Shown here one piece after another: positions 1 to 7,931 of a stretch of 64,000 nucleotides of DNA (its first letter is position 1; each line of letters begins with the position of its first letter). The notes below the pieces were generated by a model that ran no database searches, was not told where the DNA came from, and worked only from the letters and a program-made list of their open reading frames with translations. This stretch comes from Xanthomonas campestris pv. phormiicola (lineage in GTDB: Bacteria > Pseudomonadota > Gammaproteobacteria > Xanthomonadales > Xanthomonadaceae), in NCBI GenBank assembly GCA_025666215.1, contig CP102593.1:2183001-2247000 (forward strand). The letters run 5' to 3'. The translations under genes were made by a program, and so were the position numbers.

Positions 1-1053
1 TCCGACGACCCGGCGTTCCGCGTCTCGGATCTGATGAGCATCGCCGCGATGCTGTATCCGGATGGATCGGACGACCAGAAATTCTGGGTCAGCCAGGCGC
101 GCAACGCGTTCATGGCGTTCGCGCTGTACCTGTTCGAGAACTGGGACGACGAGCGCAACATCGGTTTCCCGGGCGGCCTGGGCACCCCGACGCTGGGGGC
201 GATCTACCGTCTGTCCTCGGGCGACGGCAGCGACCTGAAGAAATACCTGAAGTCGCTGTCGGAACGGCGCTTCCTCAGCAGCAACGCCAAGTCGGCGTTC
301 TCCAACATGCTGTCGCAGGCCGAGGAGACCTTCGCCTCGATCCTGGGAACGTTGAAGGAACCGCTCAACGCCTGGATCAACCCGGTGCTCGACGCGGCCA
401 CCAGCGACAACGATTTCCTGCTGACCGACCTGCGCAAGAAGAAGATGACCATCTACATCGGCATCCAGCCCAACAAGCTGGCCGAGAGCCGCCTGATCAT
501 CAACCTGTTCTTCAGCCAGATCATCAACCTCAACACCAAGGAACTGCCCAAGAGCAACCCGGCGTTGAAGTACCAATGCCTGCTGCTGATGGACGAGTTC
601 ACCGCGATCGGCAAGGTCGACATCATCGCCTCGGCGGTGTCATACATGGCTGGCTACAATGTCCGTCTTCTGCCGATCATCCAGAGCATGGCGCAGCTGG
701 ACGCGACCTACGGCAAGGACGTGTCGCGCACCATCATCACGAACCATGCACTGCAGATCCTCTATGCTCCGCGCGAGCAGCAGGATGCAAATGACTACTC
801 GGAGATGCTCGGCTACACCACCTTCCGCAAGCAGAACGTGACGCGCGGCAAGGACGTGACCCGCAGCGTGTCGGAAGAGAGGAGGGCGCTGATGCTGCCG
901 CAGGAACTGAAGGCGATGGGGAACGATCACGAGGTGTTCCTGTACGAGGGCATCCCGCATCCGGTGAAGTGCGACAAGATCAAGTACTACAAGGACCGCT
1001 ACTTCACCGCGAGGCTGAAGCCGAAGGTCAATGTACCGACGCTTTCTTTGTGA
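1..1053 (+). CDS. virD4: VirD4 coupling protein, X-T4SS (5' end outside window)
   Basis: The C-terminal part of the VirD4/TraG-family coupling ATPase, which selects effectors and feeds them to the T4SS at the inner membrane. The frame is open from base 1, so the start and the N-terminal membrane segments lie upstream. In the visible 350 residues a Walker B stretch (LLLMDEF, Asp near residue 198) is followed by the conserved IIQSMAQLDATYG and TNHALQILYAPRE segments typical of VirD4. In Xanthomonas this protein binds the XVIPCD signal of antibacterial effectors, matching the effector at 13513. It is separated from virB7 by about 400 bases, so it may be transcribed separately from the virB genes. 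Confidence 0.95.
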   Translation, partial: SDDPAFRVSDLMSIAAMLYPDGSDDQKFWVSQARNAFMAFALYLFENWDDERNIGFPGGLGTPTLGAIYRLSSGDGSDLKKYLKSLSERRFLSSNAKSAFSNMLSQAEETFASILGTLKEPLNAWINPVLDAATSDNDFLLTDLRKKKMTIYIGIQPNKLAESRLIINLFFSQIINLNTKELPKSNPALKYQCLLLMDEFTAIGKVDIIASAVSYMAGYNVRLLPIIQSMAQLDATYGKDVSRTIITNHALQILYAPREQQDANDYSEMLGYTTFRKQNVTRGKDVTRSVSEERRALMLPQELKAMGNDHEVFLYEGIPHPVKCDKIKYYKDRYFTARLKPKVNVPTLSL

Positions 1054-1084
1054 CTTAGTGTGATGTATTGTGCAAAAGTTTTGG

Positions 1085-1111
1085 CAATTCGGTCGAATTG
1101 AACGCTTTTTT
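1085..1111 (+). terminator. weak intrinsic-terminator-like hairpin after virD4
   Basis: CAATTC/GAATTG arms with loop GGTC, then AACGC and a run of T. The stem is only 6 bp, so termination may be partial. A wider TTGGCAA/TTGCCAA inverted pair encloses it. Confidence 0.35.
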
Positions 1112-1461
1112 GCCAAATGCTTGACGTGAGCATGGCCCTGCGGCACATTCTCGCGATGCTGGTGCGGGGCAATTGGCAATAGGAACAGGGGCGTGGGTTC
1201 CCAGGACGCACGCGAGGGTGACATGGAAAGTTTTCTGTCAAATTCCGTTTTTCTCGGCGCTGAAAGCCTGTCCTCGGACGTCCTTCGTCTGCAGGAGCGC
1301 GTGCGTGCGCCGGATCTACGCGATCCCCGACTCTGTCATCAGGCTCTTGCGCCGACTGTGCATCGCGCCGTGCCGTCCCTGTGGCGAAACCTGCAGTTCT
1401 CAGACCGTCGGCCGTTTGCCGGCCGTCCATCAAAAAACGTTTCCGCAATTTAGAGGCTCGC
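1112..1461 (+). promoter_or_regulatory. virB operon promoter/leader region with several GGA motifs
   Basis: There is no convincing gene between virD4 and virB7. A TTGACG box at 1121-1126 has a weak -10 candidate 17 bases on (CACATT, 1144-1149). Downstream are at least four AGGA/ATGGA motifs (1181-1184, 1203-1206, 1223-1227, 1293-1296), the pattern bound by CsrA/RsmA in 5' leaders. A GC-rich inverted pair (GGCCG/CGGCC) lies near 1405-1425. Promoter position and CsrA binding are inference from motifs only. Confidence 0.4.
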
Positions 1462-1908
1462 GTGAAAAGAACGCATATGTTTCGGCTGATCGCCACTCTG
1501 AGCGCCGTTGCGCTGCTGAGCGCCTGTGCCACCAGGCCGGCGCCTGATTTCCGCGGCAGGTGGAAGCCGGTCAACCGGTTCTCCGAGTCGACGATGGAGA
1601 TCCCGCTGTACTCCTCGTACGTGTACCAGGCGGTGCCCATGGACGGCACTCTGAAGACGATGCTCGAGCGCTGGGCCAAGGACTCGAACATGGAGCTGAC
1701 CTACAGCATCCAGTCCGACTACACGCTCTATGCGCCGGTAGCCAAGATCAACACCACCAGCATCCAGCAGGCGGTCGCCGAGCTCAGCGTGGTCTATGCG
1801 CAGGAAGGGGTCACTGTGTCCGCCGCAGGCAACCGCATTCTCGTGCAGCCGGCTTCCTCGCTGAGCGGGGGCGCGTCCGCACCGGCCGGCAACGGCAGCA
1901 CGAAGTGA
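1462..1908 (+). CDS. virB7: VirB7 outer-membrane lipoprotein with N0-like domain
   Basis: VirB7 forms the outer-membrane core complex with VirB9 and VirB10. The GTG start at 1462 is preceded by AGAGG at 5-base spacing; an in-frame ATG at 1477 is an alternative. A short hydrophobic signal ends in the lipobox LLSAC, so the mature protein is lipidated on Cys. It is much longer than classical VirB7 peptides (about 40-50 residues): the C-terminal half (GTLKTMLERWAKDSNMELTY to NRILVQP) has the beta-alpha-beta look of the secretin/TonB N0 fold known from Xanthomonas VirB7. First gene of the virB operon, 62 bases before virB8. Confidence 0.88.
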   Translation: MKRTHMFRLIATLSAVALLSACATRPAPDFRGRWKPVNRFSESTMEIPLYSSYVYQAVPMDGTLKTMLERWAKDSNMELTYSIQSDYTLYAPVAKINTTSIQQAVAELSVVYAQEGVTVSAAGNRILVQPASSLSGGASAPAGNGSTK

Positions 1909-1970
1909 CGTTACTTCCGCAGGCCATCCGTGCGCCTGCGCAGCCACATTACGTAACCTGGTGAAGTCTG

Positions 1971-2978
1971 ATGTTCGGTAAAAAACCAGTTGAGAGCGAA
2001 AGCGTCAACAAAGCGGTTGCAAAGGCTGTCAACTACGAAATCAGCATCGCTGATCTGGCCCGGCGCAGCGAGCGCCGTGCGTGGTGGGTCGCGTTCGGCG
2101 CGATCATCATGTGCCTGCTGCTGGGCGGCGGCTATTACTACATGCTGCCGTTGAAGGAGAAGGTGCCGTACATCGTGATGGCCGACGCGTATACGGGAAC
2201 CTCGACGGTCTCGGTCCTGAAAAATCCCGGCGATGTCCGCAGCATTACCGCGAGCGAAGCCCTGGCCCGAAGCAACGTGGCCCGTTTCATCACCGCCCGC
2301 GAGTCCTACGACTACGAGATGATGAGTCTCAACGATTGGAGCACGGTGTTCTCGATGGCGCCGTCAGACACTGCGGTAGGCGCCGAGTACCAGGCCTTGC
2401 ATGCGCCGACCAATCCTTCGGCACCTTACTTCGTCTATGGCAAGATCCGCTCCATCCGGGTGAATATCCTGAGCATCAGCCTGCTGGGCGGCGGTGCCAA
2501 GCCTTATGACGGCGCGAATGTCCGCTTCCAGCGCAGCATCTACGATAAGAAAACTGGGCAGACTACGCTGCTGGACAACAAGTTCGCGATCATGGGCTTC
2601 CGCTATAACGGCGACCTTGTCATGAAGGACGATCTCCGCGTACAGAATCCACTGGGTTTCCAGGTCACCGATTACCGCGTCGACAACGACTATGCGGCGA
2701 TTCCTGCGCCACCGCCTGGCGCGATCCAGCAGATGCCAGCTGCCGCGACCGTCCAGCAAGCGGCGCCCGGGCAGGTGCCCGCGCAGCAAGTGCCGGGCCA
2801 ACCGATTGTGCCAGGCCAGCCGATGACGCAGCCGGCGGCGCCCGGGACCAATGGGGCAATGCCCATGCAGCAGGCACCTGCGGCTGCGCCTGTCTATCCA
2901 GGGACGCAGCCCGCTACCGCGCCACCGCTGCCCAACGCTGCACCTCAGAACAATGGCAATGGAGCGAACGTTCGATGA
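1971..2978 (+). CDS. virB8: VirB8 inner-membrane scaffold
   Basis: Bitopic inner-membrane assembly factor of the T4SS. A cytosolic N-terminus (about 1-37) is followed by one membrane segment (about 38-60, WWVAFGAIIMCLLLGGGYYY) and a periplasmic NTF2-like domain to about residue 240. The last 90 or so residues are rich in Pro, Gln and Ala (repeated PGQP/QQ blocks), an extension beyond the usual VirB8 of about 230-240 residues. Its TGA overlaps the ATG of virB9, indicating translational coupling. Confidence 0.93.
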   Translation: MFGKKPVESESVNKAVAKAVNYEISIADLARRSERRAWWVAFGAIIMCLLLGGGYYYMLPLKEKVPYIVMADAYTGTSTVSVLKNPGDVRSITASEALARSNVARFITARESYDYEMMSLNDWSTVFSMAPSDTAVGAEYQALHAPTNPSAPYFVYGKIRSIRVNILSISLLGGGAKPYDGANVRFQRSIYDKKTGQTTLLDNKFAIMGFRYNGDLVMKDDLRVQNPLGFQVTDYRVDNDYAAIPAPPPGAIQQMPAAATVQQAAPGQVPAQQVPGQPIVPGQPMTQPAAPGTNGAMPMQQAPAAAPVYPGTQPATAPPLPNAAPQNNGNGANVR

Positions 2979-3736
2979 GTTTCATGACGAAAACCGGATC
3001 GGCGTGTGCCGCGACGCTGGCATTGGCCTTGTTCGCGCCGCTTGCCTCGGCGCAGGTGGTTCAGCAGTACGAGTACGAACCCGACAAGATCTATCAGGTG
3101 CGGACCGGCCTTGGAATTACGACGCAGGTCGAGCTGAGCCCGAACGAAAAGATTCTCGACTATAGCACTGGTTTTACCAGTGGCTGGGAATTGAGCCGGC
3201 GCGAAAACGTCTTCTACCTGAAGCCGAAGAACGTCGACGTCGACACCAACATGATGATTCGGACGGCCACCCATTCCTATATCCTGGAATTGAAAGTGGT
3301 CGCCACCGATTGGCAGCGGCTGGAGCAGGCGAAGCAGGCCGGCGTGCAATACAAGGTGACCTTTACCTATCCCAAGGACACCAGCTTCGCGGCGGCCAGC
3401 GAGGAGGTGAAGGACGAGTCCCAGCTCGATACCCGTCTTTCCAAGGATCGCCATTATTATTTTGACTATGACTATTCGACGCGCTCGAAGCAGACATGGA
3501 TGGTGCCAAGCAGCGTCTACGACGATGGCAAGTTCACCTATATCAAGATGGATCTGACACGCTTTCCGACGGGTAATTTCCCGGCCGTGTTCGGTCGCGA
3601 GAAGGAAAATGACGAGGACTTCCTGGTCAATACCACGGTCGAGGGCAATACGCTGATCGTGCATGGGACCTATCCTTTCCTGGTTGTCCGCCACGGCAAG
3701 AATGTTGTCGGCTTGCGTAGGAATAAGCAAAAGTGA
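2975..3736 (+). CDS. virB9: VirB9 outer-membrane core complex protein
   Basis: Periplasmic/outer-membrane partner of VirB7 and VirB10. A signal peptide of about 26 residues ends in APLASA before QVVQQYEYEP. The body carries the VirB9 YQV-TGLG-TT-VELSP-E N-terminal motif and a beta-rich C-terminal domain (YYFDYDYS through VVRHGKNVVGLRRN) that binds VirB7. Length (253) is typical. The ATG overlaps the virB8 stop; ATG at 2984 is an alternative start. The stop overlaps the GTG of virB10. Confidence 0.93.
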   Translation: MSFMTKTGSACAATLALALFAPLASAQVVQQYEYEPDKIYQVRTGLGITTQVELSPNEKILDYSTGFTSGWELSRRENVFYLKPKNVDVDTNMMIRTATHSYILELKVVATDWQRLEQAKQAGVQYKVTFTYPKDTSFAAASEEVKDESQLDTRLSKDRHYYFDYDYSTRSKQTWMVPSSVYDDGKFTYIKMDLTRFPTGNFPAVFGREKENDEDFLVNTTVEGNTLIVHGTYPFLVVRHGKNVVGLRRNKQK

Positions 3737-4905
3737 ACTCGAACATACCTCCGTCTGAAGAAAATAACGGCCGCGATCAGGGGCAGTCGCGATCTGCGCA
3801 AGCAGGCGACGCGGGCACGGAAAATCCCTATTTCGCTCGCCAGCGCCAAGCTGCCGAGCCTGATCTCGATGCCAACGAGCCGGTGCTGCGCTCCAGCGAC
3901 GTTCAAAAGCTCAACAGGAAGGCGCTTCTCTTCCTGGCCGGCATTGCGTTGCTGCTGATCCTGGCGATCTTCTGGCTGGTAAGCAGTAGCGGACCCAGCG
4001 AGCCGCCGCCGAAGCCGAAGCAGGAGGCGGTCGTCGCGCCTGCGTTGCCGCAGACGGCTGCGCCGTTGCCGACACAGCCAGCCGAACCGGTGGCGCTTGA
4101 GCAGCAGCCGAGCCTGCCGCCCTTGCCGCCGATGCCGACCGACAATGAGATGCAGGCGGCACCAGAGCGTCAGGACCGTGGCCCGTCGCTGCTTGAGCGG
4201 CGCATGGCGGGAATGCAGGAGCCTGCCGGCGGAGGGCAGCAGGGGTTGGGTGGCATGTTGGCGGGCCAGCAGCAGGGCGCGCCACAGGAGCAGGAGACCT
4301 CCGCTAAGCCCATCGCAAATCCAGATGGCCTGCTGGTGCGCGGCACCTACATTCGCTGCGTCCTCGAAACGCGGATCATCACTGATTTCCCGGGTTTCAC
4401 CTCCTGCATCATCACCGAGCCGGTCTACTCCATCAACGGCAGGCGCTTGCTGTTGCCGAAGGGCTCGAAGATCCTCGGTCAGTACGGTTCGTTGGAACCG
4501 ACCGGCCCGCGGATGCAGGTCGTCTGGGACCGTATCACCACGCCGACCGGCATCGACGTGACGCTAATGGGGCCAGGTATCGACAACCTTGGCAGCGCTG
4601 GTCACCCTGGTCAGTACAGCGCGCATTGGGCGAGCCGGATTTCCTCGGCATTGATGATCAGCATGCTCAGCGATGCATTCAAATGGGCCGCGGCCAAGAA
4701 CGGTCCCTCTACGACCACGGTGGGCATCAACTCGGGCGTTGTGACCGAGCAGCCGTTCGAGAGCAACACGGCGCAAGCCATCCAGCGCTTGTCGGAGCAG
4801 GCGCTGGAGCGCCGCCGCCCTGCCACCGTGACCATCAATCAAGGCACCATAGTCAATGTCTATGTGGCGAAAGACGTCGATTTCACCGCCGTGTTGCCCC
4901 ATTGA
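3733..4905 (+). CDS. virB10: VirB10 envelope-spanning core protein
   Basis: Links inner and outer membranes and forms the channel core. GTG start in a GTGA overlap with virB9. Order: cytosolic tail (1-62), one membrane segment (about 63-84), a long Pro-rich periplasmic linker (about 85-145), then the TrbI-type beta-barrel domain (about 195-390), which starts at LLVRGTYIRCVLETRIITD and contains the LLLPKGSKILGQY motif. The linker is longer and more Pro-rich than in Agrobacterium VirB10, as is usual for X-T4SS. Confidence 0.94.
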   Translation: MNSNIPPSEENNGRDQGQSRSAQAGDAGTENPYFARQRQAAEPDLDANEPVLRSSDVQKLNRKALLFLAGIALLLILAIFWLVSSSGPSEPPPKPKQEAVVAPALPQTAAPLPTQPAEPVALEQQPSLPPLPPMPTDNEMQAAPERQDRGPSLLERRMAGMQEPAGGGQQGLGGMLAGQQQGAPQEQETSAKPIANPDGLLVRGTYIRCVLETRIITDFPGFTSCIITEPVYSINGRRLLLPKGSKILGQYGSLEPTGPRMQVVWDRITTPTGIDVTLMGPGIDNLGSAGHPGQYSAHWASRISSALMISMLSDAFKWAAAKNGPSTTTVGINSGVVTEQPFESNTAQAIQRLSEQALERRRPATVTINQGTIVNVYVAKDVDFTAVLPH

Positions 4906-4923
4906 CCGCGTAGAGACAGCATC

Positions 4924-5967
4924 GTGACCCTCGACGACTCTCCCACCGCGCAGATTTCCACGGACTTCCTGGATTACCAGTACTCGGTGCTGGGTATCCT
5001 GGATTACCTGAATTCGCCGGAAGTGACGGAAATCTGCATCAACCGTCCCGGCGAGTTGTATCTGGAGACGCTGCGCGGCTGGCAGAAGATGGAAATCCCG
5101 TCGTTGACGTTCGATCGAGCCCGCCAGTTCTGCACTGCCGTGGTCAACGAAAGCAATACCGGCCAGCGCATCACCGATACCGATCCTGTGGTGTCGCTGA
5201 CCTTCCCGACCGGGCAGCGCGCGCAGTTCGTGATTCCGCCCGCCTGCGACGCCGGCAAGGTGTCGATCACGATCCGTTTGCCGTCCAAGCACACCAAGAC
5301 GCTGGAGCAGTACAAGGAGGACGGATTCTTCGAGGAGATCCTGGAGCAGAAAGCGGGCGTCAGCGATCAGGATCGCGAGTTGCTCGAGCTCCGGCGCGAA
5401 CGGAACTACGCCGAGTTCTTCAAGAAGGCCGTACTGTTCAAGAAGAACGTCGTCGTTGCCGGCGCCACCGGTAGCGGCAAGACCACGTTCATGAAGTCGT
5501 TGGTGAACCATATTCCCAACGAGGAACGTTTGGTCACGATCGAGGATGCCAGGGAGCTCTTCATCAGCCAACCCAATTCCGTGCATTTGCTCTATTCGAA
5601 AGGCGGACAAAGCACGAGTAACGTGACGGCAAAGAGCTGCATGGAGGCTTGCCTGCGCATGAAGCCCGATCGCATCATCCTGGCCGAGCTGCGCGGCGAC
5701 GAATCGTTCTACTTCATCCGTAACTGCGCCTCTGGTCATCCCGGCTCCATCACCAGCTGCCACGCTGGCAGCATCGGCCAGACCTGGGATCAGTTGGCGT
5801 TGATGGTGAAGGCTTCGTCCGAAGGTTCGGGTCTTGAGTTCTCTGTCATCAAGCGTCTGCTGATGATGACCATCGACATCGTGGTGCATATCAAGTCGCA
5901 TGCCGGCCGTCGCTATATCACCGGCATCGATTTCGATCCGGAGCGCACGCTCCATGGGGGGCAATGA
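4924..5967 (+). CDS. virB11: VirB11 traffic ATPase
   Basis: Cytoplasmic hexameric AAA-like ATPase of the GspE/VirB11 family, powering pilus assembly and substrate transfer. GTG start at 4924. Walker A GATGSGKTT at about residues 180-188, an Asp box around TIEDARE, Walker B near RIILAELRGDE and a His box near SCHAGS. Length (347) is standard. It lies 18 bases after virB10 in the operon. Confidence 0.95.
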   Translation: MTLDDSPTAQISTDFLDYQYSVLGILDYLNSPEVTEICINRPGELYLETLRGWQKMEIPSLTFDRARQFCTAVVNESNTGQRITDTDPVVSLTFPTGQRAQFVIPPACDAGKVSITIRLPSKHTKTLEQYKEDGFFEEILEQKAGVSDQDRELLELRRERNYAEFFKKAVLFKKNVVVAGATGSGKTTFMKSLVNHIPNEERLVTIEDARELFISQPNSVHLLYSKGGQSTSNVTAKSCMEACLRMKPDRIILAELRGDESFYFIRNCASGHPGSITSCHAGSIGQTWDQLALMVKASSEGSGLEFSVIKRLLMMTIDIVVHIKSHAGRRYITGIDFDPERTLHGGQ

Positions 5968-6101
5968 ATATGTTCATTAAGGTGAGTTTCCATACCTCGT
6001 CGTATTGACTTTGATTTTTCCTTCGAACACGATTGTTTGCGTCATCTGCGACTTGCCAGCCATTCGCCGGCATGGTCGATGGACACAGGAGTAAGCGCGG
6101 C

Positions 6102-6986
6102 ATGTTGCCAGGCATGGAACTATTGAGTTGTCCCGAAATGGCGGTTCCTGCCGAAGTGATGCAGCACGTCGTGCGCGTCGAGTCGTCGCACAATCCTTTT
6201 GCGATCGGTGTGGTCGGCGGTCGCCTGGTGCGGCAGCCGCAGAACATCTCCGAGGCCGTTGCCACCGCGCGCATGCTCGAAGAGAAGGGCTACAACTTCT
6301 CGCTTGGCCTGGGCCAGGTCAACCGCTACAACCTGGTGAAGTACGGGCTCGATTCCTACGAGAAGGCCTTCAAGACCTGCCCGAACCTGCAGGCGGCCTC
6401 CAGGATCCTGGCCGAGTGCTACAGCCGCTCCGGCGGCAACTGGGGCAAGTCGTTCAGTTGCTACTACTCCGGCAACTTCGAGACCGGGTACCGGCACGGT
6501 TACGTGCAGAAGGTCTACGCGTCGATCAATCAGGGCAGGGCGCTCGCCGTCTCCACCGCTGGCGCGATCCCGGTGATCCCGGCGGGGGGCACGCGCCGCG
6601 TGGTCACCGACTCGGTGAAGGCTGCAGCGGTGCGCGAAGTCGATTCGATCGTGTCGCGGCGCATCGACGCGGCGGCCGATCAACTCGCCAGCGGGCTCGC
6701 CGCGCAGAGCCAGCCATCGATGCCCCCCCAGGCTGCCGTCGCGGCGCCGGCGCAGCAGACGGCTGGCGCAATGGCGGTCGCGTCGGCACCGGTGACAGCT
6801 GCAGATCCCGATCTCTATGTAATACGACCTACAGGCGCCGGCAAAGGAGTGGCGGTTCCTGCAGGTGGCGGAGCGCCCCCAGCTTCGCACGTTGCCGCAC
6901 ACCCGCCTCGGGCCGTGGCGGGAGCGGCCGTTCCTGGCACAAATACGCCGCCGCCGACGTCAGGCGACGGGGCCTTCGTATTCTAG
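6102..6986 (+). CDS. virB1: VirB1 lytic transglycosylase
   Basis: SLT-fold peptidoglycan lyase that opens the wall for T4SS assembly. The ATG at 6102 was chosen because AGGAG lies 10 bases upstream; in-frame ATGs at 6033 and 6072 lack this. The catalytic Glu is probably Glu27 in VRVESSHNPFAIGV, followed by GLGQVNRYN and the YSGN(F) segment. Residues from about 165 on are Ala/Pro/Val-rich and probably disordered. No classical signal peptide is evident for any start, which is odd for a periplasmic enzyme. Confidence 0.9.
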   Translation: MLPGMELLSCPEMAVPAEVMQHVVRVESSHNPFAIGVVGGRLVRQPQNISEAVATARMLEEKGYNFSLGLGQVNRYNLVKYGLDSYEKAFKTCPNLQAASRILAECYSRSGGNWGKSFSCYYSGNFETGYRHGYVQKVYASINQGRALAVSTAGAIPVIPAGGTRRVVTDSVKAAAVREVDSIVSRRIDAAADQLASGLAAQSQPSMPPQAAVAAPAQQTAGAMAVASAPVTAADPDLYVIRPTGAGKGVAVPAGGGAPPASHVAAHPPRAVAGAAVPGTNTPPPTSGDGAFVF

Positions 6987-7060
6987 CCAGATGCAGTAGC
7001 GCGGCCATGCAAATGGCTTTTTGATCACCCCCCTGTTTTCCAGTGAAGGAGATACTTACT

Positions 7061-7456
7061 ATGTTCAAGAACAATCAGTTGAAGTCGAACGCCAAGGTCA
7101 TCGGTACGGCGGCTTTGCAGGCGGCGGTATTCACCGTGGCCTTGCTGGCGTCCAGCTTTGCGATGGCGCAGGAATATGCCGGCGCCGACACCAAGGTTTG
7201 TAACTTCCTTGGCAAGACCAACAACATCCTGAACATGGCGTCGGTGGTGGTAGTGACGATTGCGGTCGTCTTCGCCGGCTACCAGATCGCGTTCGCGCAC
7301 AAGCGCGTTTCCGAAGTGGCGCCTGTGCTGCTGGGTGGCGTGCTGATCGGCGCGGCTGGTCAGTTGGCCAAGATGCTGATCGGCGATACCGGTCAGACGG
7401 AGTGCAAGGCCACCGCAGCGATTCAGATGATCCAGCACGTCCTGCACTATGCATAA
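7061..7456 (+). CDS. virB2: VirB2 major pilin
   Basis: Pilin subunit. ATG at 7061 with AAGGAG at about 7046-7051. A long signal sequence (cut near AMAQ-EYAG, about residue 37) precedes two hydrophobic helices (ILNMASVVVVTIAVVFAGYQ and the segment around PVLLGGVLIGAAGQ). Mature size about 95 residues. Mature Cys residues near the start (VCNF) and near the end (TECKAT) could form a disulphide. Overlaps virB3 by 8 bases. Confidence 0.9.
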   Translation: MFKNNQLKSNAKVIGTAALQAAVFTVALLASSFAMAQEYAGADTKVCNFLGKTNNILNMASVVVVTIAVVFAGYQIAFAHKRVSEVAPVLLGGVLIGAAGQLAKMLIGDTGQTECKATAAIQMIQHVLHYA

Positions 7457-7760
7457 GAACGTGCTTTTCCGCGGTTGCACCCGGCCCGCGATGTTTTTCG
7501 GGGTGCCTTACATCCCGTTCTTCATCGGCGCGGGCGGCGGCTTCCTGATGGGTATCTATTCCAATATGTGGCTGCTGCTGCTCATTCCGGTGATCGTCTT
7601 CGTCATGCAGCAGATGACCAAGCGCGACGAGATGATATTCAGGATGCTTGGGTTGCGATGGATGCTCAGGATGCGCGTGCGCAACCTGCAGCGCTACTCC
7701 GGCATGTGGGTATTTTCTCCCAATGAGTACAGGAGAAATGTTCCAGGCACCAAGCCGTAA
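7449..7760 (+). CDS. virB3: VirB3 inner-membrane protein
   Basis: Small inner-membrane T4SS component that works with VirB4. It shows the FRGCTRPAMFFGVPYIPF start and a hydrophobic hairpin (about residues 15-55), then a basic cytosolic tail. Length (103) is normal. The 3' end is followed by a strong hairpin before virB4. Confidence 0.92.
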   Translation: MHKNVLFRGCTRPAMFFGVPYIPFFIGAGGGFLMGIYSNMWLLLLIPVIVFVMQQMTKRDEMIFRMLGLRWMLRMRVRNLQRYSGMWVFSPNEYRRNVPGTKP

Positions 7761-7783
7761 CCCGACTTGGCAGTGTGCCTCGA

Positions 7784-7813
7784 CCCCATGCACGAACGGT
7801 TTCGTGCATGGGG
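7784..7813 (+). terminator. strong hairpin between virB3 and virB4
   Basis: Perfect 13-bp arms (CCCCATGCACGAA at 7784-7796 and its complement at 7801-7813) with loop CGGT, followed by TTGTTCGG. It could be a leaky terminator or an RNA-processing/stability stem that sets the ratio of pilin genes to virB4-B6. The tail is only moderately T-rich, so full termination is unlikely. The 171-base gap holds no other gene I can support. Confidence 0.5.
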
Positions 7814-7931
7814 TTGTTCGGTTTCCGCACCACGGCCATCGGTGTGTGCGTACACCTGCAATTGTTCGACTGTTCCCGCCTCAGCCGAGTCGGGCCTTAG
7901 CAAGACGAAATGCATTCAGAGTCATCCCGCC

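Noticed and set aside
640..1224. Antisense frame over the end of virD4
   Set aside because: No ribosome-binding site or domain; shadow of a high-GC gene.
7767..7931. N-terminal extension of VirB4 from 7767
   Set aside because: The extra 55 codons read through the virB3-virB4 hairpin, are Cys/Pro/Ser-rich and do not resemble VirB4; the family start is at 7932.
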